DNA of 35,345 nt from Haliea sp. (GTDB taxonomy: Bacteria; Pseudomonadota; Gammaproteobacteria; Pseudomonadales; Halieaceae): contig JAHEBM010000035.1 in the NCBI GenBank assembly GCA_024642245.1, positions 1 through 35,345 on the forward strand, read 5' to 3'. Below are positions 24,328 to 32,954 of the stretch, piece after piece. Each line of letters starts with the position of its first letter. Positions within the stretch are counted from its first letter, which is position 1. The position numbers and the translations under genes were made by a program. The notes beneath the pieces are model-generated. The model searched no databases, was not told the origin of the DNA, and saw only the letters and a program-made list of their open reading frames with translations.

Positions 24328-27309
24328 CTAGGCGTCGAAGGTGTTACCGTAACTGCCCCGGGGCAATTGCAGGGTGACGCGGGTACCCGGGTTCGGTCCG
24401 TCCGAGAGGGGGCTGCTAACACTGACACTGCCGTTCATGTCGTCCATGATACTGAATACCAGCGCCAGGCCGAGCCCCGTTCCCGCTCCCGGGTCCTTGG
24501 TGGTGAAAAAGGGTTCGAATACATGGGCCTGCAGTTCAGCCGGTATACCGCAGCCGTTGTCACATATGTTAATGGTCACCAGTGCATCGGTGCAGTCAGC
24601 GGTGATATCGACCCTGCCGTAGTCGTCGCATGCGTCACGGGCATTGCCCAGCAGATTGATAAAAACCTGCAGCAGGCGCTGGCTGTTTGCCAGTACGACC
24701 AGCTCGCGGTCGCATTGATTGGTGAACTGTACCGGCTTGGCTTCGCGGTCCAGCGCCAGCAGGTGAACTGCCTCGTCCACACAGTCGGCCAGGTTGCATG
24801 GGGCGAGACTGACCTCCCCGGAAGAACTCGAACCGGCGTGGGAGAAATTGACCAGTGACTCGACGATTCGGCTGATGCGGTCTGTCTGCTTGAGAATATC
24901 CAGCGCGGCAAAGCGTATCTCTGTCGGGTCGGTTTCATACTCCAGGTTCTGGGCCAGGCAGGCAATACCGGTTACCGGGTTGCCTATTTCATGGGCGACG
25001 CCGGCCGCCAGGCGACCGATCGATGCAAGTCGCTCATTGTGCAAAAGTTCTTCCTCGAGCAGCTCAAAATCGGTGATGTCCTCCACCAGGATCACCGTGT
25101 CCGTGGACCTGCCGTCGCTGCCACCATCTGCCTTGTGCAGGCTTATCCAGCAGGGCTGGCCACTGTCACGTGCCACTTCAGCCTTCAGCAGGGTGTGGCT
25201 GTCACCGCGCTGGAAGTCACTGATAATCTGGCGCCAGGGTCGGGGCAGGGAGTCCAGCAGGGAGCCCAGCACCTCCCTGGGGGCAACGCCGGTGATGTGC
25301 TCCATGCTGCGGTTCCACAGCAGGACTTCCCCGTCAGTGCCGATCGAGCATACACCGATCGGCAGGTTGTCCAGGGTTTCCCGGTAGTGGCGTCGCAGGT
25401 TGTCCAGGTCCGCCGTGAGGCCGGTAAAGCTGGACTGCACCCGGTCGAGTTTGCGTTCAATCAGGTAAAGGTCCTCCGTCGCGCCCTGCGGGCCGGCCTG
25501 GAACGGTATGCAGCGCTCAACGATGCCGTGCGCCACCGCCGGCCCCAGCAAGCCAGACAGGTTGGCTTCGAGGCGGGCACGCAATCGGCGAAGGGCATAG
25601 GGCCTGGACTCCCCGGGTGAGAATTGCAGCTCATTGAGCGCCCTGTTGACTTCTGAGCGGGCGGTCTTTTCACCGAGGGCGGTAGCGAGCTGCTCGCCGA
25701 ATTCGGCGGCGCTGTGCAGTGAGAGGACCCGGCGGACAGGCCGGGTCGAGTCATCCATCGAACAGATCTCGGCGGCTACCCGCTCGTCGTCGCTGGTGCT
25801 GGTCAGCAGTGATACGAGCACGAAAATACTGGCATTGAGGGTGAGCGAAACAAGGACGGCATTCGCCCAGTGATTATCGCCGGCGGCAAGCGCGTGGTCT
25901 GACAGGGCGCTGACCAGTGGTATTGAAAACTGCCCGGCAAGTGGCAGCAGCATCGCAAAAAACCAGATGGTGAGGCCTGTTGCAATCCCCGCTATCAGGC
26001 CCTTGCGGTTCGCCGAGGGCCAATAGGGGGTGGCGATGATCCCGGGCAGGAATTGCAGGGTGCCTGAGAATGCGACGAGTCCGAGCTGGGTGAGCGTCTG
26101 GGTGCCGCTCAGGGCAATGAAGAACCCGTATCCGGCCAATATCAGGATGCCGATCAGTGAGCGGCGCAGCCATTTGAGCTGCATATAGATGTTGATGTCC
26201 CGGTCGATCTGCAGCAGGCGGGTAGGAAGTATCAGGTGGTTGAGGCACATATTGGCCAGTGCCAGGGTGGTGATAATGATGGTGGCGCTCGCGGCGGACA
26301 GGCCCGCGACAAAGGCCGCCGCACTGACGGTCGTGGAGCGCAACTCCAGCCCCATGGCCAGGCCGCTGTAGTCGATGGGTAACTGTTGCCCGAGCCTGAT
26401 GCCCGCCCAGGTGACCGGCAGGACCGGCAGGCTCAACAGCAGCAGGTACAGTGGCAGGCCCCAGGTCGCGGTGCGCAGGTCACTGCTGTCGGTATTTTCG
26501 GCGAATACCATGTGGAAGATGTGCGGCATACAAACGGCGCCGGCAAAGAAAATCACCAGCAGTGTGCGCGCCGTGTTGTCATGCCTGGAATGCTCCAGCG
26601 CGTTTTTCACTTCAGGGCTTTGTTGCAGCCATTGCTCGACGCCGGCAAAGCTGCCGAAAATACCGTATACGGCCGCGATGAGGAGTACGAACATGGCGCC
26701 GAGCTTCACCAGTGACTCGAATGCGATGGCCGTCACCAGGCCGGTATTGCGCTGTTGCGCGGAGACGTGGCGGGTGCCGAACAATATCGAAAATACTGTG
26801 ATGATGATACAGAACAGCAGGGCCAGGCCATCCTGTCGATTATCTCTTGAAAACAGGCTGCCGGCGTCACCTGCCAGAATATGGATACTGTCAGCGACGA
26901 CCTGGATCTGCAGGGCGAGCAGCGGCAACAGGGTAAGGCACATGGCCACGGTGATGATTGCCCCGACCCGCGGGCTGCGAAAGCGGAAGGTCAGTACATC
27001 GGCCAGGGATGACAGCTGGTACACCCGGCACAGGCGCAGCAGGGGCAGCAGTAGCAGGGCGGCAAAGGCGAACATGAACACCACGCCGCCGTAATACAGC
27101 AGGAAACTGTAGCCGTAGCGGTAGGCGAGTTCCATTACCCCGTTGGTGGCCATAGCGCCGGCGAAGACCCCCAGGGACAGGACGTAGGTGGCGGGATGCC
27201 GGGTTATACGTTCGGAGATAAGGCCGCGGTCGGCCAGGTAGGCGACCGCAAACAATCCCGTCAGGTAAGCGACGATGCACAGCAGTATCTGGGCGAGACT
27301 AAAGCTCAT
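24328..27309 (-). CDS. cbrA: CbrA-type sensor histidine kinase with SLC5/solute-symporter-like N-terminus
   Basis: Membrane sensor of 993 residues. Residues 1 to ~500 are a sodium/solute-symporter-like domain with about 12-13 membrane segments (starts MSFSLAQILLCIVAYLTGLFAVAYL, first segment 5-25). A linker with a STAC-like region follows (~505-640), then a PAS domain (~645-745, LPIGVCSIGTDGEVLLWNRS), the phospho-acceptor His773 in AAGVAHEIGNPVTG, and the ATPase with the N box NLLGNARDACDDYG, DNGCGIP and FFTTKDPGAGTGLGLAL. In Pseudomonas CbrA governs use of poor carbon sources and can take up histidine. It overlaps the small upstream ORF by 11 nt, which suggests translational coupling. Confidence 0.93.
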   Translation of the reverse strand: MSFSLAQILLCIVAYLTGLFAVAYLADRGLISERITRHPATYVLSLGVFAGAMATNGVMELAYRYGYSFLLYYGGVVFMFAFAALLLLPLLRLCRVYQLSSLADVLTFRFRSPRVGAIITVAMCLTLLPLLALQIQVVADSIHILAGDAGSLFSRDNRQDGLALLFCIIITVFSILFGTRHVSAQQRNTGLVTAIAFESLVKLGAMFVLLIAAVYGIFGSFAGVEQWLQQSPEVKNALEHSRHDNTARTLLVIFFAGAVCMPHIFHMVFAENTDSSDLRTATWGLPLYLLLLSLPVLPVTWAGIRLGQQLPIDYSGLAMGLELRSTTVSAAAFVAGLSAASATIIITTLALANMCLNHLILPTRLLQIDRDINIYMQLKWLRRSLIGILILAGYGFFIALSGTQTLTQLGLVAFSGTLQFLPGIIATPYWPSANRKGLIAGIATGLTIWFFAMLLPLAGQFSIPLVSALSDHALAAGDNHWANAVLVSLTLNASIFVLVSLLTSTSDDERVAAEICSMDDSTRPVRRVLSLHSAAEFGEQLATALGEKTARSEVNRALNELQFSPGESRPYALRRLRARLEANLSGLLGPAVAHGIVERCIPFQAGPQGATEDLYLIERKLDRVQSSFTGLTADLDNLRRHYRETLDNLPIGVCSIGTDGEVLLWNRSMEHITGVAPREVLGSLLDSLPRPWRQIISDFQRGDSHTLLKAEVARDSGQPCWISLHKADGGSDGRSTDTVILVEDITDFELLEEELLHNERLASIGRLAAGVAHEIGNPVTGIACLAQNLEYETDPTEIRFAALDILKQTDRISRIVESLVNFSHAGSSSSGEVSLAPCNLADCVDEAVHLLALDREAKPVQFTNQCDRELVVLANSQRLLQVFINLLGNARDACDDYGRVDITADCTDALVTINICDNGCGIPAELQAHVFEPFFTTKDPGAGTGLGLALVFSIMDDMNGSVSVSSPLSDGPNPGTRVTLQLPRGSYGNTFDA

Positions 27310-27475
27310 CCGGGTAGCTCGAACGCTGGTTCCAGTAGGCCGCCACTATGACCAGCAGCCACAATTGATAGGGGCGGTACCAGATCGACTCGGCGTGAAA
27401 GATCCAGTCTTCCACCGCGGGAGAAAAGATGATGAATACGCCCACCGCCAGTAACAGCGCTCGGTTGATATACAT
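27299..27475 (-). CDS. cbrX: Small membrane protein overlapping cbrA (CbrX-like)
   Basis: A 58-residue frame (27475 to 27299) starting MYINRALLLAVGVFIIFSPA and ending YWNQRSSYPDEL. It has two hydrophobic stretches (residues 6-18 and 36-48) with tryptophans between them (VEDWIFHAESIWYRPYQLW). Its last 11 nt overlap the cbrA start in another frame (GATGAGCTTTAG). AGGA lies upstream of the ATG. A small ORF, cbrX, overlaps cbrA in Pseudomonas and affects cbrA translation (from memory); the position and length agree. Another frame here (27306-27599) gives an arginine/serine-rich product and looks non-coding. Confidence 0.8.
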   Translation of the reverse strand: MYINRALLLAVGVFIIFSPAVEDWIFHAESIWYRPYQLWLLVIVAAYWNQRSSYPDEL

Positions 27476-27510
27476 GGGAACGGATTTCCTGTGGCCGGCT
27501 CAGGCAATCG

Positions 27511-27539
27511 ATACTACTGAAGCGCTGCGGGAGGGTAAA
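27511..27539 (-). promoter_or_regulatory. Candidate sigma-70 promoter for cbrX-cbrA
   Basis: Minus-strand TTTACC (27534-27539) and TAGTAT (27511-27516) with a 17-nt spacer, at the very end of gluQ. The -10 is the same hexamer as in front of cbrB. Confidence 0.5.
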
Positions 27540-27541
27540 GC

Positions 27542-28435
27542 TCAGGCGCGATGGGTGGCGGCGATAGCCGGGACGGCGGGAATTTCCCCGGGACGCCAAT
27601 TGCGGCTGGCGAACTGAAGAATCGGCGCGGTCGTGCGCAGGCCGGCAGGCGGCTTGGGCTGGCCCAGGAAATCCAGCGCGGTGCGAAGATTGGCGGGGGC
27701 ATCGTGGCTGTCCAGGGCCGGTGCGTGATTTTGCTTACTGAATTTTTGCCCGCTCGCATCCGTGATAACGGGCAGGTGGCTGTACCGGGGTGTAGGCAGC
27801 CCCAGCAATTTTTGCAGAAAAATCTGTCGTGGTGTTGAGTCCAGCAGGTCTGACCCGCGCACGATATGGGTAATTCCCTGCCAGGCATCGTCGACAACCA
27901 CCGCCAGTTGGTAGGCATATAAGTCGTCTTTGCGCCTGACCACGAAATCGGGTAGTTCCACGCCCAGGGCCGTTGTTACCGTGCCCTGTATTTCGTCCAT
28001 AAAGTCAATCCGGCACCCGGGTGGCACCGCCACGCGGGTTGCGGTCGGTTTGCCGAGCTGTCCCTGGCGCGGCGCGCAGCGACCGCGACAGGCGCCGTCC
28101 GGCCCCAGCTGCTGGCGGGTACAATCGCAGTAGAACAGGTGTCCGCTCTCGGACAGTTGCTTCAGCGCCGCAGCATAGGCGGCACCGCGCTGGCTTTGGA
28201 AGCAGACCGTCTCGTCCCAGAGCAATCCATGGTCTCGCAGGCTGTCGAGGATGCGCCCGGCGGCGTCCTTCTCCTCCCGTGGAGGGTCGAGGTCTTCCAT
28301 GCGTACCAGCCAGGCGCCGCCGTTATGGCGGGCATCGAGATAGCTCGCCAGTGCGGCTATCAGCGAGCCCAGGTGCAGTGGACCGGTGGGAGACGGGGCA
28401 AAGCGCCCGCGGTAGGATTGGCCTGTGTCGGGCAC
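27542..28435 (-). CDS. gluQ: Glutamyl-Q tRNA(Asp) synthetase
   Basis: Attaches glutamate to queuosine in the anticodon of tRNA-Asp. The 297-residue protein is a truncated GluRS with no anticodon-binding domain: GRFAPSPTGPLHLGSLIAAL (catalytic start), VRMEDLDPPRE, a zinc site CDCTRQ...CRGRC (cysteines near 103-120), YQLAVVVDDAWQGITHIVRGSDLL split across ~185-208, and the KMSKS-like KFSKQN. The start is GTG at 28433-28435, 12 nt after the dksA stop. dksA-gluQ is a conserved pair. Confidence 0.94.
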   Translation of the reverse strand: MPDTGQSYRGRFAPSPTGPLHLGSLIAALASYLDARHNGGAWLVRMEDLDPPREEKDAAGRILDSLRDHGLLWDETVCFQSQRGAAYAAALKQLSESGHLFYCDCTRQQLGPDGACRGRCAPRQGQLGKPTATRVAVPPGCRIDFMDEIQGTVTTALGVELPDFVVRRKDDLYAYQLAVVVDDAWQGITHIVRGSDLLDSTPRQIFLQKLLGLPTPRYSHLPVITDASGQKFSKQNHAPALDSHDAPANLRTALDFLGQPKPPAGLRTTAPILQFASRNWRPGEIPAVPAIAATHRA

Positions 28436-28447
28436 GGACCTCAGGGT

Positions 28448-28915
28448 TTAACCCAGTTCCTGCTTTTCCTTGATTTCGGCCAGGGTCTTGCAGTCGATGC
28501 ACATGCTGGCGGTGGGGCGCGCTTCCAGGCGCTGGATACCAATTTCCACGCCGCAGGCGTCACAATAACCGTAATCGTCCTGTTCGATACGCTCCATGGT
28601 CGAATCAATTTTCTTGATCAGCTTGCGCTCGCGATCACGGGTGCGCAGCTCGAGGCTGAATTCCTCTTCCTGGGTGGCGCGATCCGCCGGGTCCGGAAAG
28701 TTGGCGGCCTCGTCTTTCATATGGCTCACAGTACGATCGACTTCCTGCATCAGTTCCGCTTTCCATTTGGACAGGATGATCTTGAAGTGGTCGCGCTGCT
28801 TCTCATTCATGTACTTTTCGCCCCGCTTTGGCTTGTAGGGCTCGAAGTTTTTGAATTCAGTGGATGCTGATGCTTTGGCCGTTGGTTTGGCTGCTTTTTT
28901 GGCTGCTCTAGGCAT
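28448..28915 (-). CDS. dksA: RNA polymerase-binding transcription factor DksA
   Basis: ppGpp cofactor that binds the RNA polymerase secondary channel. The 155-residue protein has the coiled-coil region with [19 protein letters not shown] (the coiled-coil tip aspartates DxxDxA) and [16 protein letters not shown], and the zinc finger CDACGVEIG...[10 protein letters not shown] with four cysteines. The N-terminus has an unusual Ala/Lys-rich extension ([17 protein letters not shown]). The ATG at 28915 has GGGA upstream; a TTG seven codons earlier is less likely. Confidence 0.96.
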   Translation of the reverse strand: MPRAAKKAAKPTAKASASTEFKNFEPYKPKRGEKYMNEKQRDHFKIILSKWKAELMQEVDRTVSHMKDEAANFPDPADRATQEEEFSLELRTRDRERKLIKKIDSTMERIEQDDYGYCDACGVEIGIQRLEARPTASMCIDCKTLAEIKEKQELG

Positions 28916-29080
28916 GGTTATTTTCCCATACTGCAAAGGTAACTAGACAATACTCACAGGTCATTGGCTTGCGCTATCAAGGGCAGCCCAAAACCGAGGG
29001 CGGTGAAACTACCAGATAACCGGCAACGGTTCCACTTTTTCCTCGGAGTTTTTGCCTGTGTCGGGAACCGGCCCCGGTTT

Positions 29081-29089
29081 TGCTAGAAT
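29081..29089 (+). promoter_or_regulatory. Extended -10 promoter for sfsA
   Basis: TGC-TAGAAT (29081-29089) is an extended -10 element. No good -35 is seen 17 nt upstream. The rest of the dksA-sfsA divergent gap (28916-29128) shows no clear dksA promoter. Confidence 0.5.
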
Positions 29090-29128
29090 GACGCATTTTA
29101 CACAGAGCGCCGGACCGGCGCAGTGACA

Positions 29129-29842
29129 ATGATGCAATTTGATGGATTGTTGGAGGGTCGCCTGCTGCGGCGCTACAAGCGCTTCCTGGCGGACGTGGAG
29201 ATGCCCGGGGGCAAGGTGGTCACGGTACATTGCCCCAATACCGGTGCGATGACCGGCTGCGCCGAGCCGGGTTCCCGGGTGTGGCTGTCCACCAGTGCCG
29301 TGAAGACCCGCAAGTACCCCCATACCTGGGAACTGGTGGACACCGCCGGTGGGCTTGCCTGTATTCACTCGGCCAGGGCGAACCAGGTGGTCAGGGAGGC
29401 GTTTGCGGCGGGTTTGATACCCGGTTTCCGGGACTATCCCGAGATCAGTGCAGAGGTGAAATATGGCCAGGGCAGCCGCGCCGACCTGGTGCTGCACGGG
29501 GCTCCGGGACGGGTTTTTGTGGAAGTGAAGTCCGTGACCCTGTGCCGCCAGGGCGGCCAGGGCGCATTTCCCGACGCGGTCAGCGAGCGTGGCCGCAAGC
29601 ACCTGCGGGAGTTACAGTCGGTACTGGCCGCGGACACGCGGGCATTGCTGTTTTTTTGCGTTTTCCACGCGGGTGTCAACAAGGTTTCTGCCGCGGGGGA
29701 TATCGACCCTGGCTACCGGGAGGCGCTGGCCCAGGCCCTGGGCGCCGGTGTCGAGGTGCTCGCCTGGCGAACCAGCATCAGTACTGCCGGCCTGGCGCTG
29801 GAGCGCGAGCTGCCCTTTTCCATCGACCCCCCTGGCGCTTGA
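29129..29842 (+). CDS. sfsA: DNA/RNA nuclease-like protein SfsA
   Basis: Homolog of E. coli SfsA (sugar fermentation stimulation protein), an OB-fold plus restriction-nuclease-like protein. The cellular role is poorly known. The ~237-residue protein has RRYKRFLADV, VTVHCPNTGAMTGC, RKYPHTWELVDT, the nuclease-type core EVKYGQGSRADLVL and FVEVKSVTL, and FPDAVSERGRKHLREL. Start is taken at the ATGATG (29129); comparison with E. coli SfsA from memory favours the second ATG (29132), and GTG at 29123 is also possible. It diverges from dksA. Confidence 0.92.
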   Translation: MMQFDGLLEGRLLRRYKRFLADVEMPGGKVVTVHCPNTGAMTGCAEPGSRVWLSTSAVKTRKYPHTWELVDTAGGLACIHSARANQVVREAFAAGLIPGFRDYPEISAEVKYGQGSRADLVLHGAPGRVFVEVKSVTLCRQGGQGAFPDAVSERGRKHLRELQSVLAADTRALLFFCVFHAGVNKVSAAGDIDPGYREALAQALGAGVEVLAWRTSISTAGLALERELPFSIDPPGA

Positions 29843-29960
29843 ATCCCCGGCTTGTTGCCGTGTCCTTTCCTGCGATAGTACGATGGTGCGCCAGGGTCGC
29901 CAATGCTGGTCCTGATCAGCCGGGCCGGCCCAGGCCCTCAATTTACCGGAGCGATACCGA

Positions 29961-30689
29961 TTGGCGACACAGCTTAGCGCAGCGCAGTTAACCGGGCGGG
30001 AGGAAAGCCACCTCGTGGACCTGCCCTCGGGCCACCGGCTGCAGGCAGCGGCAGCCCTGGCCTTTGCTGCCCTGCAGGCAGATGCCCGGTCGGCGGGATT
30101 TGAGTTGGCTGTTGCCAGCAGTTATCGCTCTTACAGCCGCCAACTGGCCATCTGGAATGGCAAGGCCAGTGGCCAGCGGCGGGTCCACGATGACGCCGGG
30201 CAGGACATTGCTGTCACCGAACTTCCGGCGGTGGAGGCACTGCGCGCGATTTTGCGTTATTCCGCCATTCCCGGCACCTCTCGGCATCATTGGGGCACCG
30301 ACCTGGATGTCTTTGACGCGGCTGCGATGAGTGCCGGCTACCAGCTGCAGTTATCACCCCAGGAGGTGGCGCCCGGTGGCCTGTTCGACGCCCTGCACTG
30401 CTGGCTGGACCAGCGCATGGCGGCCGGTAAGTCCCATGGGTTTTATCGTCCTTATGACCGTGACAGGGGCGGGGTTGCTCCCGAGCGCTGGCACCTGAGC
30501 TACGCTCCCCTGGCCGCGGCTTGTGGGCGACAACTGTCCGCACAGTTGCTGCTGGAGTGCTGGGATGAGTGCGAGGCCCGGCAGGAACATCTCCTGCTGG
30601 GCGCCCAGATCAGGGCAGAGCTGCCCAGTATATTGCGGGACTATATATCGGTAACGGCGCGGTGGTGCCCGGCGCGATACCGGGCATAG
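29961..30689 (+). CDS. M15-family peptidase, probable cytoplasmic LD-carboxypeptidase
   Basis: A 242-residue protein of the VanY/LdcB group of zinc peptidases. It has SSYRSYSRQ (52-60), the metal motif SRHHWGTDLD (S107, H109, D116) and a final RWHLSY (His178). It has no signal peptide or lipobox, so it is predicted to be cytoplasmic, unlike most VanY-type enzymes; this fits trimming of recycled murein tetrapeptides to tripeptides. mpl, which reuses the tripeptide, lies 2.3 kb away. The start is TTG at 29961, with GGAG at 29948-29951 at good spacing. D,D- versus L,D-specificity is inferred, not shown. Confidence 0.8.
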   Translation: MATQLSAAQLTGREESHLVDLPSGHRLQAAAALAFAALQADARSAGFELAVASSYRSYSRQLAIWNGKASGQRRVHDDAGQDIAVTELPAVEALRAILRYSAIPGTSRHHWGTDLDVFDAAAMSAGYQLQLSPQEVAPGGLFDALHCWLDQRMAAGKSHGFYRPYDRDRGGVAPERWHLSYAPLAAACGRQLSAQLLLECWDECEARQEHLLLGAQIRAELPSILRDYISVTARWCPARYRA

Positions 30690-30698
30690 GTGCTGGTC

Positions 30699-31346
30699 CT
30701 ATAAGATCCCGGCTTTCGCTTGCTTGTGCAGGTGCCCGAAGTGATTCTGGTAGTCCAGCTCGGCGGCGGCGATGACTTTCAGGGCTTCCTCGCGGCCGTA
30801 CACGTAGTCAACCTTGACGTTATTCTCCTTGCCCGGGATCATCTTGTAGGTGGAGAAATAATGCTGCAGGCGCTCGGTCTTGATTGCGGGCAGGTCTGCG
30901 ATATCGTGTACCTCACCCCAGATATTGTCGCCGGCCAGCACGGCCACGATCTTGTCATCGGCTTCACCACCGTCGATCATCTGGATGCCGCCCACCACGC
31001 GCGCTTTCAGGATGATGTCGGCGCGAGTGATGTGGCGCTCGGAAAACACGCAGATATCCAGCGGGTCGCCGTCGGCCTCCGCGGCGTGGGGGCAGCGCTT
31101 GGCCACTTCCTCGGCACAGTAGGTGCGCGGGATAAAGCCATACAGTGCGGGCGGGCTTGAGGTGGTGCGCTGGGGGCGATCGACCATCAGGAAGCCGGAG
31201 CTCTTGTCCAGTTCATACTTGACCACGTCATCGGGGGTCATTTCGATATAGACCTGGACGATATCTTCTTTTGCCCCGTCTGCCCGGGCGTGCAGCCCGT
31301 GCCAGGGGTGGCGGCGCCAGCGGTTGAAATCGCTATTGTTGTACAT
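30699..31346 (-). CDS. ppa: Inorganic pyrophosphatase (family I)
   Basis: Hydrolyses pyrophosphate made by biosynthesis. The 215-residue protein carries the family I signature DGDPLDICV with metal-binding aspartates, VYIEMTPDDVVKYELDKSSG (substrate-binding Lys/Glu region), ALYGFIPRTYC, MIDGGEADDKIVAVL and the C-terminal HYFSTYKMIPGKENNV. It is a little longer than the ~175-residue E. coli enzyme, with an N-terminal extension (NNSDFNRWRRHPWHGL). It lies directly downstream of, and parallel to, PPi-dependent phosphofructokinase, which consumes or makes the same metabolite. Confidence 0.94.
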   Translation of the reverse strand: MYNNSDFNRWRRHPWHGLHARADGAKEDIVQVYIEMTPDDVVKYELDKSSGFLMVDRPQRTTSSPPALYGFIPRTYCAEEVAKRCPHAAEADGDPLDICVFSERHITRADIILKARVVGGIQMIDGGEADDKIVAVLAGDNIWGEVHDIADLPAIKTERLQHYFSTYKMIPGKENNVKVDYVYGREEALKVIAAAELDYQNHFGHLHKQAKAGIL

Positions 31347-31483
31347 GGGATAAGCCTTCCGTTGGGTTCAGAATGGAGGCGCGCATTGTACAGCGTGTGG
31401 TCGCTGAAATCTTGCCGGAATCTGGCAAATATTGCCGCTTGGGGTGCCGCGGGGAAACTGGATCCCCGCAGCGTACACTGCCT

Positions 31484-32752
31484 TTACCCCGTGACTTTGA
31501 AAGATTTTTTCAGTTTTTTCGGCACCGGGGTGTTTTTCAGGCGCACGTAGACCGGCATGCCCCTGCTGTACTGCGGATAGGCCTCCCCGGCAATGAGGGG
31601 CGCGAGGTAGGTATGCGCCTCGGCGGTGATGCCGAAACCGTCCCGGCTGATATAGCTGCGCGGCATTTTCTTTTCCCGGTTGGCGACATCCTCCAGTCGC
31701 GCCTCGCCGATGGACCAGCTATAGCGCTTGCCCTTGCCCCGAACGATACAGGGCATGATGGCATTATCGCCCTTCAGGGCGAATTCCACCGCCGCCTCGC
31801 CCAGCGCGTAGGCCTGGTCCACGTCGGTCTGGGAGGCAATATGCCGGGCGGAGCGCTGCAGGTAATCGGCCACTGCCCAGTGGTACTTGTAACCAAGCTC
31901 GTCCTTGACCATGGCTGCCAGGTAGGGGGCAAGGCCGCCGAGCTGGCTGTGGCCAAAGGCGTCCTTGAGCCCGGACTCCGCCAGAAAGCGGCCGTCCGAG
32001 TACTGGGCGCCCTCCGAGGCGACGATCACGCAGTACCCGTTACGTTTGACCGTGCGTTTGACCCTGGCCAGGAATTTTTCCCGGTCAAAGGCGATTTCAG
32101 GAAACAGGATGATGTGGGGCGCATCACCCTCCTGTTCGGCCGCAAGTCCCGCCGCCGCGGCAATCCAGCCCGCGTGCCGCCCCATGACTTCCAGGATGAA
32201 TACCTTGGTCGAGGTTTCGCACATCGAGGCGACGTCCAGGGCGGCCTCCCGGGTTGAAATGGCGATATATTTGGCCACGGAGCCGAAGCCGGGACAGTTG
32301 TCCGTCAGTGGCAGGTCGTTGTCGATGGTTTTGGGTACATGGATTGCCTGCAGCGGGTAACCCATTGCCGCGCTCAGTTGCGATACCTTCAGGCAGGTAT
32401 CGGCGGAATCGCCGCCACCATTATAAAAGAAGTAGCCGATATTATGGGCCTTGAACACCTCGATCAGGCGTTCGTACTCAGCCCGGTTCTGTTCCAGGCT
32501 TTTGAGTTTATGGCGGCAGGAGCCGAAGGCGCCCGACGGTGTGGTCAGCAGGCCGCGAATAGCCGCCTTGCTCTCCTTGCTCGTGTCGATCAGGTCCTCG
32601 CGCAGGGCGCCGATAATGCCATTGCGGCCGGCGTAAACCTTGCCAATCCTGTCGCGGTGTTTTGCGGCGGTCTCGATCACACCGCAGGCAGAGGCATTGA
32701 TCACCGCGGTAACACCCCCGGACTGGGCGTAAAAGGCATTCTTTTTCGACAT
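31484..32752 (-). CDS. pfp: Pyrophosphate-dependent 6-phosphofructokinase
   Basis: Reversibly phosphorylates fructose-6-phosphate. The 422-residue protein has the PFK fold: QSGGVTAVINA at the start, NGGGDSADTC (111-120), VPKTIDNDLPLTDNCPGFGS (139-158) and EVMGRHAGW. PKTIDND carries Lys141 where ATP enzymes have Gly, and GGGDS has Asp115 at the place of the Gly that admits ATP; both mark PPi use. The ATG at 32752 (MSKKNAFYAQSGG) is chosen over a longer frame running into the mpl promoter region. With PPi the step is reversible and can serve gluconeogenesis. Confidence 0.92.
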   Translation of the reverse strand: MSKKNAFYAQSGGVTAVINASACGVIETAAKHRDRIGKVYAGRNGIIGALREDLIDTSKESKAAIRGLLTTPSGAFGSCRHKLKSLEQNRAEYERLIEVFKAHNIGYFFYNGGGDSADTCLKVSQLSAAMGYPLQAIHVPKTIDNDLPLTDNCPGFGSVAKYIAISTREAALDVASMCETSTKVFILEVMGRHAGWIAAAAGLAAEQEGDAPHIILFPEIAFDREKFLARVKRTVKRNGYCVIVASEGAQYSDGRFLAESGLKDAFGHSQLGGLAPYLAAMVKDELGYKYHWAVADYLQRSARHIASQTDVDQAYALGEAAVEFALKGDNAIMPCIVRGKGKRYSWSIGEARLEDVANREKKMPRSYISRDGFGITAEAHTYLAPLIAGEAYPQYSRGMPVYVRLKNTPVPKKLKKSFKVTG

Positions 32753-32954
32753 TCGAGTGCATTCCTCATTGGTGGGCCGCCGGTACGGCCCGGTGCCCGG
32801 CCATGGATTGGGCCGCCGGCGTCTGGCAGGTCCGCCATGATACGAAACTTGGCGCGATTTGTGGACCACTGGCGCAGTTTAATCCGTATCAGTACCTGTG
32901 GTGCGTACGACCTGCGTGCTACCATTGTCCGCTTTATTTTTGTATAGAGTACGC

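Noticed and set aside
27306-27599. Arginine/serine-rich 97-codon frame ending at the cbrA ATG
   Set aside because: It overlaps gluQ and competes with the hydrophobic 58-codon cbrX-like frame, which has far better protein character.
30667-30685. Hairpin GCCCGG/CCGGGC at the 3' end of the M15 peptidase gene as a terminator
   Set aside because: It lies within the coding sequence and has no T run on either strand.
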